Shown here piece by piece: positions 1 through 9,412 of a DNA stretch of 64,000 bases (positions are counted from its first letter, which is position 1; each line of letters opens with the position of its first letter). Source of the stretch: Harmonia axyridis (taxonomy: Eukaryota; Arthropoda; Insecta; Coleoptera; Coccinellidae); NCBI RefSeq assembly GCF_914767665.1, contig NC_059503.1, positions 8,184,001-8,248,000 of the forward strand, written 5' to 3'. Made by a program: the position numbers and the translations under genes. Under the pieces are notes generated by a model, which searched no databases, was not told where the DNA came from, and worked only from the letters and a program-made list of their open reading frames with translations.

Positions 1-590
1 TAACTTAATAAAGTTCCTCGGGAGTACGCATCGTACGCCCACTGTGGATCTCGTGAAGTTATAACGTGTTAAAAAGTTCTTGTCCTCGCTGAAAATACAT
101 CAAAGGGAGATCATGAACTTCTGTGATTCTTCTGTGGAATCATCCTTGGCACGCTCTTATGAGATTGACGTTTGACAGTCAACGGTTCTTTTGAAATTAA
201 AAGCATATTTGTATGGAGATCTCTTTAGCTAAATCACGGAATTTCTTACATAATACCAATACGTCCAGGCATAGATCAACTCAGTGATTCTACTTATCTG
301 TCATACTTAACATGAATATGACGTTTGACATTGAATAAAGATCGATCTAAACCTTTTGGTATGACGATCTACAGAAGGATATCTGCAGCACAACGTAAAG
401 ATATATTACGAATTGATTACGTTCAAACCAACAATTTACAGTCCACTACCTCTTTCTCGTACAATATTCACAGTTTTTTAAGTGAATGAGAAGAATTCAT
501 TACAAACAAACATGTACCTAATGTAATGGATTCTTAACCGTATGGATTTATTCATATTGCAATTTCACCAAGGAAAAATCTTTCTCTAAT
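1..590. other. No gene recognised (presumed foxo intron)
   Basis: AT-rich sequence with only short, patternless open frames on both strands. No protein family, RNA gene or clear repeat end was recognised. Confidence 0.4.
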
Positions 591-594
591 TCTG

Positions 595-981
595 TGGTTA
601 TTCCGTTCATTCTTCCACATCTTGTAGAACAAAATCGTGCGAGAATATATCAGAAACGCACAGTTTTCATGGTTATATTTGATTATTATATGTTGGTACT
701 CCGAACTTTCCGCCACGGCTTTATCTGTCAATTCATCAATTTGCCTTAAAGAAATCAGTTCTGCCAACCAACATTTTCCAATGCAAAGATCACTAAATGA
801 TATTTATGGAAATATTTCATTAATTTCATTAAAAATGCAATGAATTAGAGAAAATAATGTATAATACTCGTACAGAAGGCTCATTCTACCACTCGTTCAT
901 TTCAAAACTCGCCACTTCGTGGCTCGTTTTTGAATTTTGAACTCGTGGAAGAATATCAATGCCTTCTGCACTTGTATTATA
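595..981 (+). repeat. Non-autonomous repeat ending in a 120 bp palindrome, copy 1
   Basis: This stretch recurs in inverted orientation near 9099-9412 and partially at 22215-22472. Its right end (about 860-981) is a long imperfect hairpin: TATAATACTCGTACAGAAGG on the left mirrors CCTTCTGCACTTGTATTATA on the right. The centre is CCACTTCGTGG. There is no coding capacity. The terminal hairpin and dispersed copies suggest a MITE or foldback element; the superfamily cannot be assigned from these copies. Confidence 0.6.
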
Positions 982-1640
982 AATAACTATTCTCATCCTA
1001 TTATCATGATCTCAGACATACTTTGTTGAGACTTGGATGTCTAAAATGACATTGACGTTGACAGACGAAACGTAGTACCATAGAACAACATATTAACACG
1101 TTTTCTCGAATATCCCTATCGCCTCATCTGAAAATATTATGCATAATTTCTCCATGAATAACTCAAGAGCACATCATGCCCGAGTACTAAAACAAACACG
1201 TATCGGGTTCAAAAATTCGCGGACCTTTATCAGATGCAGTGCAGTATAAATTATGCATACCGGTATTGTGACAGCGCATTGTGATTCTCAAAGGTGCATT
1301 TTAGCACCCGTGCAATCCTCCTCAAGGTTTTTCTGGTATAACGAGCCATTGTTTTTCTCTTTGATTGACTATGCGTGCTGCAAGAGACTCGCTTTGAAAG
1401 TCAATGTCAATGCGGACCTAAATGGTGACATGTTCTTGTAATTCACACCGGTAGAGTTGAGGAAATTTATTGCCCGACGGAGCGACGTGACAGCTAGATG
1501 AATTTTTCAAATCGCAATTGGATGTTTCAATGCGAGATGGTACCGGGGTAGACCGATTTTGGGTAGTACCACATTTTTATCCATTATTTCGCCAATGGAT
1601 CAGTATCTCGCGCTGTATGAGTCCGATCAGTTCCACTACA
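982..1640. other. No gene recognised
   Basis: Intronic or intergenic sequence. The last 100-200 bp probably includes the 5' untranslated part of the mariner relic that follows, since a mariner-type start codon lies at 1732. Nothing else was identified. Confidence 0.35.
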
Positions 1641-1731
1641 TGGCGTTGGAAAGATGAGATTTCATACTACAAAAAGTTTTCTGACAGTTTTGTGATTAGT
1701 ACACTCAGTGTAATTTGAACGCGCGTCAAAG

Positions 1732-2625
1732 ATGGACACCAGCAAAGAGAAAATAAGCTTTATTTCACAGTTTTTCTTCGATAAAGGCGAAAATGCAAGC
1801 CAAGCGGCTGAAAATGTAAATAGTTCTATTACTGTAAAAGCCAATCATGAGCAATTTTGGTTCGGTCGATTCCGTTCCGGTAATTTGAAAGTCAAAGATG
1901 CACCACGCACTAGAAGGCCAATTGTTGAAAATGCCGATAAAATCATTAACAATATCGAGTCCGACCGTCATGTAAACACTATTTCGATTTCCCAAGAGCT
2001 AAAGAGTACATACAAACCGTTTGAAATTATTTGCTTTAAGGATATTCTCAAGAAGAAGCTCGATGTATGGGTACTACGACAAAAAACCTCATATGGACCG
2101 AATATCCATCTACGAATCGCACAAAATCGACCTATTTTCGAAGCGGTTGATGACTGGTGATGAAAAGTGGATCACTTGCGACAACGTCAAGCGAAAGCGG
2201 TTGCGGTCGAAACACGATGTGTCGGCAAAAACGGTGGTCAAGCTAGGATTGACGACCAGAAAGGTTTTGCTGGGTTTGGTGGGATTGGTAGGGAATTCTC
2301 TACTATGATCTGCTCCCCAACGGCACAAATGTCAACTCGGAACTCTACTGTCAACATTCGGACCGTCTGAAGGAAGCAATCGCCCAAAAGCGCCCAGCTC
2401 TGTATAATAGGAGAGAATTGTGTTCTATCAACAATTTTGCTGGTGAAAAATAAGCTTGAACAGAGGCTTGTGAAAATTGACTGTCTAAATTTTTCGCCAA
2501 TATGGAGGAGGGCTGCTATGAGAGAGGGATATTATCTTCGGCGCATATTTTTATGTAGAGACAAAAATATAGAGTTTGCTCAATCAAGAAACGTTTACAT
2601 CTGGATCAGGTTAAAAATTCTTAAG
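1732..2625 (+). mobile_element. Degenerate mariner (DD34D-type) transposase relic
   Basis: Reading from the ATG at 1732 gives a recognisable mariner N-terminus: helix-turn-helix region, then FWFGRFRSGNLKVKDAPRT and a GRPIVEN-like segment, then IESDRHVNTISISQELK. A frameshift near 2030 moves the reading to another frame, where KKLDVWV and the first catalytic block MTGDEKWIT (around 2150-2175) appear, followed by DNVKRKR and a TARKVLL-like run. After about 2380 only the C-terminal FFAN/YERGI-like segment (about 2495-2535) is visible. The region that should carry the second and third catalytic aspartates is missing. This is a dead copy, frame-shifted at least twice and internally deleted. It is related to classical irritans/mauritiana-type mariners and is distinct from the DD41D family elsewhere in the window. 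Confidence 0.85.
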
Positions 2626-2639
2626 TAGGTAATATCAAT

Positions 2640-3670
2640 ATGAAATTCTAGAGTATTGAAATTCACGCATGCAACAGAAGCCAGTAGGCATAAATTCAAA
2701 CATTATGTTTCATATTTTCCAAACCAATTCGACCACCAAAACGAAAACCAAATTGTTGACAAAACATCGTCTACAATGTCCACCGATTCATCATAAAATT
2801 CAAATTAGCAGGTGAAAGTCTGGGCGGATGATATTTATATCGCGCAAAAGTGAAACAAAGAGCATTTTTGTCGCGAATATACACGATATATCGCCATCTC
2901 GCGTCGAATTCACATAAAACCGAGTTCAGCGATCCAACCCACAGCCAAAACGACGCTTATACGCTGCATTTTCCACACCTCGCGAGGACTTGGCGAAACA
3001 CCAATTTCGGCTACAATGTTAGCGCCAAGATCCGACTAAATCATCAATAAACTGTCGAGAGGTATTTCCAAAGCCACTACGTTGTTCGTGGCCGGTCTAT
3101 TACGCTTGTACAACTTCATAGTAAATATTCCAAAACAATAACATGATTCTCAAGGTCCGTCTAACTATAGAAACTATCTTAATTGACTGAAATCCTGAAA
3201 TAAATTGGTCCAAACGGCGAGCAGCAGAGGCATTTGGTGGCAGATGTGGTCTGTGTTGCGACATGCCCGGTTATGGCGTGAACTCATATTTGGTGCGTAT
3301 TATTTGAGTCGCCAAATGTGAATGTTGAGTATTGGGTTGCTCGACCAGAAGCGGCCAGTGATCTAGATTCCTCGTTTTTGTTGTTTATCAATAAGTCGAA
3401 CTTACTACTTTCAGTTGCGTTTTCGACATTTTTCATAACACTTCTTGCAATTTCTGTTTACGTGATATGATAGTGAATGGAACACTTGAATTTTGCTACT
3501 CGACTCTGATCAAGTTTGGTTTCTTCGTTACATGTTTGAATTAAATTATGTAATGTTTGTTTTCAGTAGAAATTACTCATATTGAATTCTGACGCGTGCT
3601 ACTCTGAAACCAAATGGTTTTCCAGTGAGAGGTTTCATTTTTAATAGCCACCTGGTTAATGATTTCTTTT
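2640..3670. other. No gene recognised; part is more GC-balanced
   Basis: No coding similarity was recognised. About 2850-3110 is richer in CG dinucleotides than its surroundings and free of obvious repeats. It could be a conserved non-coding element or an old exon, but nothing decides this. Confidence 0.3.
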
Positions 3671-3679
3671 TCCAGAAGT

Positions 3680-3900
3680 GGAAGATATTGATGTAGAGGG
3701 CGCTTCGTACCACACTAGCGAGAAAAGTTTCTTGGTCGTGTTACTTCTTAAAGAGGTAATCACAATTGGCCATCGAGATCTTGTGTTTAGTCTTTTTCCT
3801 TTGGAGCCACTTCAAAGATAAGATCCATTTCAATGCTCCACAATCAATTCAAAATCTCAAAGGTAGAATTTGAATAAATAGCCACAAATGTGCGATTGTA
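3680..3900 (+). mobile_element. Relic of an older DD41D-like mariner transposase
   Basis: Across shifting frames the conserved second catalytic block (GASYHTS, from DGATCHT) is visible near 3700. About 40 codons later comes a WPxRSC block and FFLW / KDKI / NAPQSIQ / LKGRI-like remnants. Several frameshifts are present. The same blocks appear in the relics near 18.2 kb and 44.8 kb, so these form an older sibling family of the intact-looking DD41D copies. Confidence 0.6.
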
Positions 3901-3993
3901 AACTTAAATAACTTTATTTTTGTTATAGAATTCCCCACCCCCCTTACAAAAACAGCAGAAACAACGACTCTTGCTGTTCCAATAACAACAGTT

Positions 3994-4177
3994 ATAAAAA
4001 CAAGAGCATCAGCAGCAACAGCTGCTCAATAGCAGCACCAGCAAACAGCTGCAGTAACTGTCAGTGTTTAAAATGTTTACAAAATCTAGAAAATCAGGAT
4101 AATTCAATTATATCATATCAAACAACACAACAAACAACAGATGCTAAGTTGTTTGCTGCTGCTGCTCTTGTTTTTAT
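3994..4177. repeat. Inverted CAG/CTG-rich repeat
   Basis: ATAAAAACAAGAGCATCAGC with CAGCAAC at 3994-4020 is mirrored by GCTGCTGCTGCTCTTGTTTT plus TAT at 4155-4177, about 135 bp apart. The flanks are also CAG/CAA-rich. RNA from either strand could fold into a hairpin. No reading frame through it is convincing. Confidence 0.6.
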
Positions 4178-4179
4178 TG

Positions 4180-4634
4180 CTGTTGCTGCAAATGTACCTA
4201 AGGCTTAGGTATCAGCTAACACACGTAGCACTTTCTAAATTTCATAATTTCAGCCTGTGGCATTTCGAGAAGTAACTTTTTTAAATTGAATTCCTCTACT
4301 TAGAGTCATGAGAACTACTTGATCGAAATTCAGACTAATTCGTAGCATTCATAGCTTTTATAGCTCTTAAGAAAAGCCCTGAAAGATAGATGATAGAAGA
4401 GTTGGAGAAGATTTTCTTGAACGAGATGATTTCATTATTTAGAAGGAAACCATCTAGAAGTTGAAATGTCAAGCTATGCTCCCTGTTTGGGTGGACAGGC
4501 ATACAGTCTTATGCGTAAAGTGTCGATGGAGCACAGTACCAAATCCTACAAAGAACAAAACCTTTTCTGCTAACTCCTACCAGCTCAAAGCTCCAAGAAG
4601 AGTCTAGATACAAACAAAGAAAAACAATTTTAAG
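4180..4634. other. No gene recognised
   Basis: Unique-looking AT-rich sequence between the CAG inverted repeat and a tRNA-like SINE head. Part of the right side may be SINE flank. Confidence 0.3.
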
Positions 4635-4790
4635 ATCTCGGTAGCTCATTGGTGAGAGCGCTGGACTAGTAATTCGGAAGTTGCGGGTTCGATTCCCGCT
4701 CAAGGAGGTACTTTTTCCGGAACTAAAAATTGTCTGTCATGCCAATATAAATATATATATTTTTTAATTATTTCCAGACGAAAAATCATT
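4635..4790 (+). mobile_element. tRNA-derived SINE (tRNA-Thr-like head)
   Basis: Positions 4635-4707 fold as a tRNA-like cloverleaf. Box A is TAGCTCATTGG and box B is GGTTCGATTCC. The T stem GCGGG/CCCGC is perfect, and the anticodon loop CTAGTAA would give anticodon AGT (Thr). The acceptor stem has two mismatches (A-A at the tip and C-A) plus two wobbles, so a functional tRNA is unlikely. The head runs into an unrelated tail ending in an AT/T-rich tract (about 4745-4770), as in tRNA-derived SINEs. The internal Pol III promoter boxes look intact. Confidence 0.6.
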
Positions 4791-5440
4791 ATTTCAAAAC
4801 TAATTTTCTACGTCTAAGACCAATCTTTTTTCTAACGTCTAACCTTGCTACCACATCCTTTAGGACACTGTAGTTATTGTGTGAAAACCTGAAGCACCTT
4901 TGCCAGTAAAAACTATCTTCCTCAGCAAGTTATTAATAATTTCTCAGAACATAAAATCTATAATCGAGAATATCCGCTATTCTCGTCGTTCTTTCGGTGT
5001 ATTCAACTTTCGGAAAAATGCGATACGCAAGCCTTTCAACAGCCCAAATTTAGCGTCAGTGCCGAAAATAAACCGGGCGATCCGTTTTTCCTCAATAGCT
5101 CGCTGTAAGACGGTAAATTTCCCATTTCATAACGGTCGGTATAATTTATTATTCCAGGTTTTCCCGAAAAATCCCGCTTATTCTTGGCCGGTGCAACGCA
5201 TCTCGTAGTCTGGAATCCATCGGAAAGTGGCTAAGTTTATTTTCGGTTCTATTAATATAGAGTCGAGTTGCATGCAGCTTGCCAAAAAGCGCCGGTCACA
5301 TTCAGATATAATTCACGATACCCTACTATATTGGAATCGAATAGATTCCGGGCGGTGTTGCCGCATCTACCACGTGGAATCGATCATTTTTATCCTTCCT
5401 CAACACATAGCAATCATAAGAAAGTTTATTCACATATAAA
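4791..5440. other. No gene recognised; GC-balanced stretch 4960-5400
   Basis: This region is richer in CG dinucleotides than neighbouring DNA and lacks the transposon debris around it. The open frames (for example 4900-5208 plus) match no family I know. It lies just 3' of RpL37 and could be conserved regulatory DNA. That is inference from composition only. Confidence 0.3.
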
Positions 5441-5477
5441 TTTATAAATTTTATAAATTTATTAACATATAAGATTT

Positions 5478-5750
5478 CTAAAAAGATTTAGTTTTGGTAA
5501 TTTTGCCACCTTCCCTGAATCCATTCTTGAAACGCCTGCGAACAACTTTAAGATAACGCATTCTACCGGTACCAGTAGTCTTCCTCCTTTTAGCTTTGAT
5601 CGACCAATTGTATGATCGCATTTTTGCGGCTGGATATCCACATTGTGCACAAGTGGATTTTTGGATATGATAGGAAGATCTACCACATCTGCGACAAAAA
5701 GTATGTGTCTTATTTCTACGTTTACCAAACGATGAGGTACCTTTCGTCAT
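5478..5750 (-). CDS. RpL37: 60S ribosomal protein eL37, single-exon copy
   Basis: A 90-residue intact protein, essentially full length for eL37 (human 97). eL37 is a zinc-binding protein of the large ribosomal subunit. The N-terminus MTKGTSSFGKRRNKTHTFCR is the family signature. Two CxxC pairs, Cys19/Cys22 and Cys34/Cys37 (CRRC and CAQC), form the C2-C2 zinc ribbon. KAKRRKTTGTGRMR follows, then a basic tail. The ATG at 5750 is followed at once by the canonical sequence, so the start is secure. There are no introns and no stops. A pyrimidine tract resembling a 5'TOP (CCTTTTCG) lies about 20-26 bp upstream. Two AATAAA signals lie downstream (minus-strand sense at 5458-5463 and 5425-5430). No long poly(A) tract or target duplication is evident. 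It could be the functional gene or a retained retrocopy inside the foxo intron. Animal RpL37 genes usually have introns, which favours retroposition but does not prove it. Confidence 0.93.
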   Translation of the reverse strand: MTKGTSSFGKRRNKTHTFCRRCGRSSYHIQKSTCAQCGYPAAKMRSYNWSIKAKRRKTTGTGRMRYLKVVRRRFKNGFREGGKITKTKSF

Positions 5751-5769
5751 TTTGTAAAATGTTACAAAC

Positions 5770-5776
5770 GAAAAGG
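5770..5776 (-). promoter_or_regulatory. Candidate 5'TOP start site of RpL37
   Basis: Read on the minus strand, a C followed by an uninterrupted pyrimidine run (CCTTTTC) lies about 20-26 bp before the RpL37 ATG. Ribosomal-protein mRNAs begin with such a tract. Transcription starting here would give a very short leader, typical of the class. This is an inference from position and composition. Confidence 0.4.
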
Positions 5777-5929
5777 TCTGTTTGACGTTACCGCTACGAG
5801 TATCATCGATACCAAGATGCTATTTGAGTGCCGAAGATCTGTTTATTCTGGGAATTAAAACAAAAACTCCTTTCATTGGCCAGAACAAAAAAGAGTTTCA
5901 GGAGAAGGAACAAACGGAAGAGAAACACT

Positions 5930-6140
5930 CTGGTGGAATCTTCCCAAGTTGGATCATTGATATTGCGAGATGTAAGAAGTATCTGGATCTAAGCAAGAAT
6001 ATGCTACGCCTCCTCACTGGATTCCTGACAGGGATTTGCCGCCTCAGAAATCACCTCATGGAAATAGGTCTAGCAGAAAACGAGGAGTGCAGATTATACG
6101 ATAGTAGAATACTCCGGATCACCTGGAATACCTCACGATA
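5930..6140 (+). mobile_element. LINE ORF2 C-terminal fragment (after RNase H)
   Basis: The frame reads LLTGFLTGICRLRNHLMEIG, then LAENEECRLYD. It matches the segment after the RNase H domain in jockey/I/R1-type non-LTR retrotransposons (TGHCxLxxHLxxxGL...CRxC). Key cysteines of the CxxC motif are partly lost (CRLYD) and the frame ends soon after. This is a short truncated relic. Confidence 0.6.
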
Positions 6141-6741
6141 GCTGGCCAACGCAGGAAATGTTTTGTACAAGAGATCAAAAGTAAATGTTCAACCAACAGA
6201 ACACGATGTGAAAATATTCACCTTGCAAGCTGTTGAGGACAGCATACATATCTTAGATGCAATTCACATAAAGCGAAATATGTAAGTAGAATTCGAGAAA
6301 CTGAAGAATCAAACTCCGAAGTTCAAGCTTTGATCATTTCAAAGGGTAGACCAACATCCTTCTAGTACTGATTACTATTAAGCAGTTACCTTGCACCTCG
6401 ACCTTGAGATATATTATGCTCTTCATCGAAACCGTTCTCGACCCTGCACCATCTATAGCTCGACTTCCATCATCTGCGTTCAAAAAACTCTAGTATCTAG
6501 GAGGACTTCAAGGAGTCACATTCTTTCTACTACCAAAACATTTTTTGCGTTGGCTTACAATGTTAAGCGCTGGAGATCAGGAGTTTCTTCCTCCTCCTTT
6601 CAGACTCTCAGTCCTCCTTTGTTTCTGAAGCCCTGTAAGGAGGAGTAGCAAATCTTTACTAAGACTCGAATATTTCTTGGATCTTGCAGTATTTAATTTC
6701 TGAAGGAATTATTTAGAGTGATCCAACCTTGGAAGTTCCCG

Positions 6742-6981
6742 TCAGAGAGTTTTTCTTTGGGTTTCCTCTTTCTCTCGATACTCTTTCTTATGGGTATATA
6801 TTTCTATACCATAGAAAGGTTTAGATTCAGTAAAAGGCGTTCGTGCTTCCATTCGGGAAAATGTATTGGCTGCTTTATTTCCTTTGATTCCCGAGTGACC
6901 AGGAAGCCAGATCAAGAAGACGCTACTATTCTTGCCTAATTCATCTATTCTCCTTCTAAAGTGATGATGAGTTGAATGCAT
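6742..6981 (-). mobile_element. LINE RNase H fragment, opposite orientation
   Basis: On the minus strand the frame contains VFLIWLPGHSGIKGNKAAN, the hallmark C-terminal block of the RNase H domain in non-LTR retrotransposons (WVPGHSGIxGNExAD; here the catalytic-region D/E is changed to KAAN). Downstream is an F-x-E-S-K-P-F-Y-G-I segment. Upstream reverse transcriptase is absent. It may come from the same LINE family as the fragment at 5930-6140 but lies in the other orientation. Confidence 0.65.
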
Positions 6982-6989
6982 CAGGTAAT

Positions 6990-7800
6990 TCTATGTTATC
7001 ACAGAATGTCATTTTATATGGCAATTGGGAAAAATGTGCAATTCACACGTTCAAAATCAGCTACCGCATTTCAACCTTAAATTATCACCTATTCGCGAAC
7101 CTCCAACACGATAACAGTTGAGAAACGTCAAAATTTCGCGGCCAGCCGTGATAAAACGTGATAAAACTGTGGTACGCATGCGCCTCCGCGACCTGCGTTC
7201 AAATAAGAATGAAATATTTTTAGATGTTGCAATTACAGCCGGCCTCGAGTCGAGAAACAGAAACCATTTGACGGGTTCAAAGTACCATGGTGAAGGTGAA
7301 ATTCATCAGGAACACGGTTGGTACCTGAGCGGTACGCAGCAACGGTTATCAAACGTGCGGTACTGACCTCCATTCCTCCAAGATTTACGATCGATGGATC
7401 TGAGCGCGACGTGCGTTAGGCAGGTTGCGTAACGTTCTCGATCCGAAATTTATCAAGGAACGATTGGGAATTCGCATTGATTGAATTGACGAAGAAACGA
7501 GTTCTTGTTTCTTTGTAATTCCGGACTTGATGGTATGCGAAAACGATACTAGTTGATTTTAATGGACCAACCACTGTTTATTGTTGAATCTTACGTAAAA
7601 GATGACGTCAGGAGCTATTGAGCTCTCATTAATTCATGCGCGAATTACGTCCTTCAAGACGTTTAGGCAGGGATTTCTGCATTCTTTATTTTTTTATGAT
7701 TCTGTATTTCTGATGATGCTGTCAGCAGGAAATTTGCAAGAGGCTTATTCCTTAGATAACTTCAAGGAAGAAAGTCCTAGGCCCTCCAACGCTTTGTCTT
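6990..7800. other. No gene recognised; CpG-richer block 7090-7500
   Basis: About 7090-7500 is notably GC/CpG-richer than its neighbours. A short ATG frame near 7289 (beginning MVKVKFIRNTVG) ends after a dozen codons. No family was recognised. It could be a 5' exon, a promoter or old repeat sequence. Confidence 0.3.
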
Positions 7801-7806
7801 CAAGAT

Positions 7807-8060
7807 ACAGGGTGTTTTTTGTATTTGTATTTTATGATTATTTTACCATTTATCAAATCTTTATCAATCTTCGCTCGATATTGGGTGAATAAATATCAAA
7901 AATCATCATTCCTTTTTTCATTACATCTTACTTACTGAATTTTTATGATAATATGGATTTTCCTGAGGATTACGAGAGAATTATTTGAAATTTTTTTCCA
8001 AGAATCGTTACCAATAAACTACAAAAAATCAAAAAGTGTGGTACTGGGCTACATCCTATT
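7807..8060 (+). repeat. Dispersed repeat starting ACAGGGTGT, copy 1
   Basis: It begins ACAGGGTGTTTT and shares an ordered set of segments with 33651-33998: TTTATC-rich part, TCTTCGC, CTTACT, TTTTCCTGA(T/G)GATTAC, GAGAATT, then CAAAAAGTGT. The second copy ends with the inverse ACCCTGT, so this is probably a small DNA-transposon derivative. Here the right end is not clear. Confidence 0.5.
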
Positions 8061-8180
8061 TTTTGTTGAAATTTATTCAAATTGATAGTCAATGATTTAA
8101 GGGAATGAATTTATTAATTTTTTAAAATCAATAGATCTTGTTTTCGAGTTATGAGGATCATAAAAATAACTCCACTATAT

Positions 8181-8843
8181 ACAGGGTGGCCATTTGAAAA
8201 CGAAACAGACGAGATTACAGACGAAATAAAGTTTTTCGATAGAAATGCTCGGACAGGTCGATTTCTGTTTCGAGGGGGACAACTTAAGTTGTAGGTTACG
8301 GACGCATAGCGCTTCAACCCTTGCTACTACAACCCTCACCCCCAAATTTTGAATAGGGAAGATGGGGTGAGTGATACCTCATTTGAAAGGTATTTTTATA
8401 CTGATTTCAGCACAGTAATTGTTTTTTCATTTTATGCATTAGTTCTCGAAATATTCTTAACTAAGTATTTGAAAATGAAGTGGTGTTTTCATGGCACTTG
8501 TAGTGTTCGACATTTTGAGCTTCAAAACAACCATGACTGTGGCTTCCTTCCTAACTAACTAACGCATGAATATTTCGAGAACTAATGCATAAAATGAAAA
8601 ACCAATTACTGTGCTGAAATAAGTATAAAAATACCTTTCAAATGAGGTATCACTCACCCCATCTTCCCTATTCAAAAATTGGGGGTGGGGGTTGTAGCAG
8701 CAAGGGTTGAAGCGCTATGCGTCCGTAACCTACATCTTAAGTTGTCCCCCTCGAAACAGAAATCGACCTGTCCGAGCATTTCTATCGAAAAACTTTATTT
8801 CGTCTGTAATCTCGTGTGTTTCGTTTTCAAATGGCCACCCTGT
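8181..8843. repeat. 663 bp near-perfect palindrome (foldback element)
   Basis: The left end ACAGGGTGGCCATTTGAAAA is the reverse complement of the right end TTTTCAAATGGCCACCCTGT. The symmetry continues inward for about 280 bp. For example, GAGGGGGACAACTTAAG at 8270-8288 mirrors CTTAAGTTGTCCCCCTC near 8737-8752, and GTGAGTGATACCTCATTTGA at 8367-8386 mirrors TCAAATGAGGTATCACTCAC near 8638-8657. Only about 100 bp at the centre (about 8460-8565) is unpaired. It is flanked by ATAT on both sides, a possible target duplication. There is no coding capacity. RNA read through it would make a very long hairpin. Confidence 0.9.
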
Positions 8844-9098
8844 ATATTAATGTCCTATGAGTATTCCAAAACATGAACTAAGAAAATTTCATTTGGAGTG
8901 AGTAGGATAACAATTTGTTTGATTTTCAACAATTCTAAAAGTTCAATATTGGAAATAATAAACAAAAACACAACCAATTTAGGTTAACTAATAACTATCT
9001 CGAAAAACATCTCGAACTAGTAGTACAATACAAGATAACATTTGATTCTTGAACCACATTTCAAATCAAATCTGGAAGAACTTTATCAGCATAGTTAT

Positions 9099-9412
9099 TT
9101 ATAATACAAGTGAAGAAGGCATTGATACTTCACTACGAGTTCAAAATTCAAAAATGAGCCAAGAAGTGACGAACTTTTCAATGAAGAAAGTGTTAGAATG
9201 AGTCTTTTGTGCGAGTATTATACATTATTTTCTCCAATTCACAGAATTTTTATTGAAAATAAAGGAATATTTCCATAAATTTCGTTTAGTGATTTTTGCA
9301 TTGAGAAATGTGGGTTGGCAGAGCAGTTTTCTGTATCATAAATTTGACAGATAATGAATCCTGTCTTCTTGCACGATTTAGTTTTATAAGATGTGGCTGA
9401 ATGAACGGATTA
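9099..9412 (-). repeat. Palindrome-ended repeat, copy 2 (inverted)
   Basis: Reverse-orientation relative of 595-981. The hairpin end lies at about 9099-9223 (TATAATACAAGTGAAGAAGG on one side, TGTGCGAGTATTATA on the other). The body extends to about 9412. It is more diverged at the hairpin centre than copy 1. Confidence 0.55.

Noticed and set aside
4635..4707. A functional tRNA-Thr(AGT) gene
   Set aside because: D, anticodon and T arms fold, but the acceptor stem has two mismatches and two wobbles, and the sequence runs into a SINE-like tail.
8349..8876. Short ORFs inside the 663 bp palindrome
   Set aside because: They arise from both arms of a non-coding foldback element and match no family.
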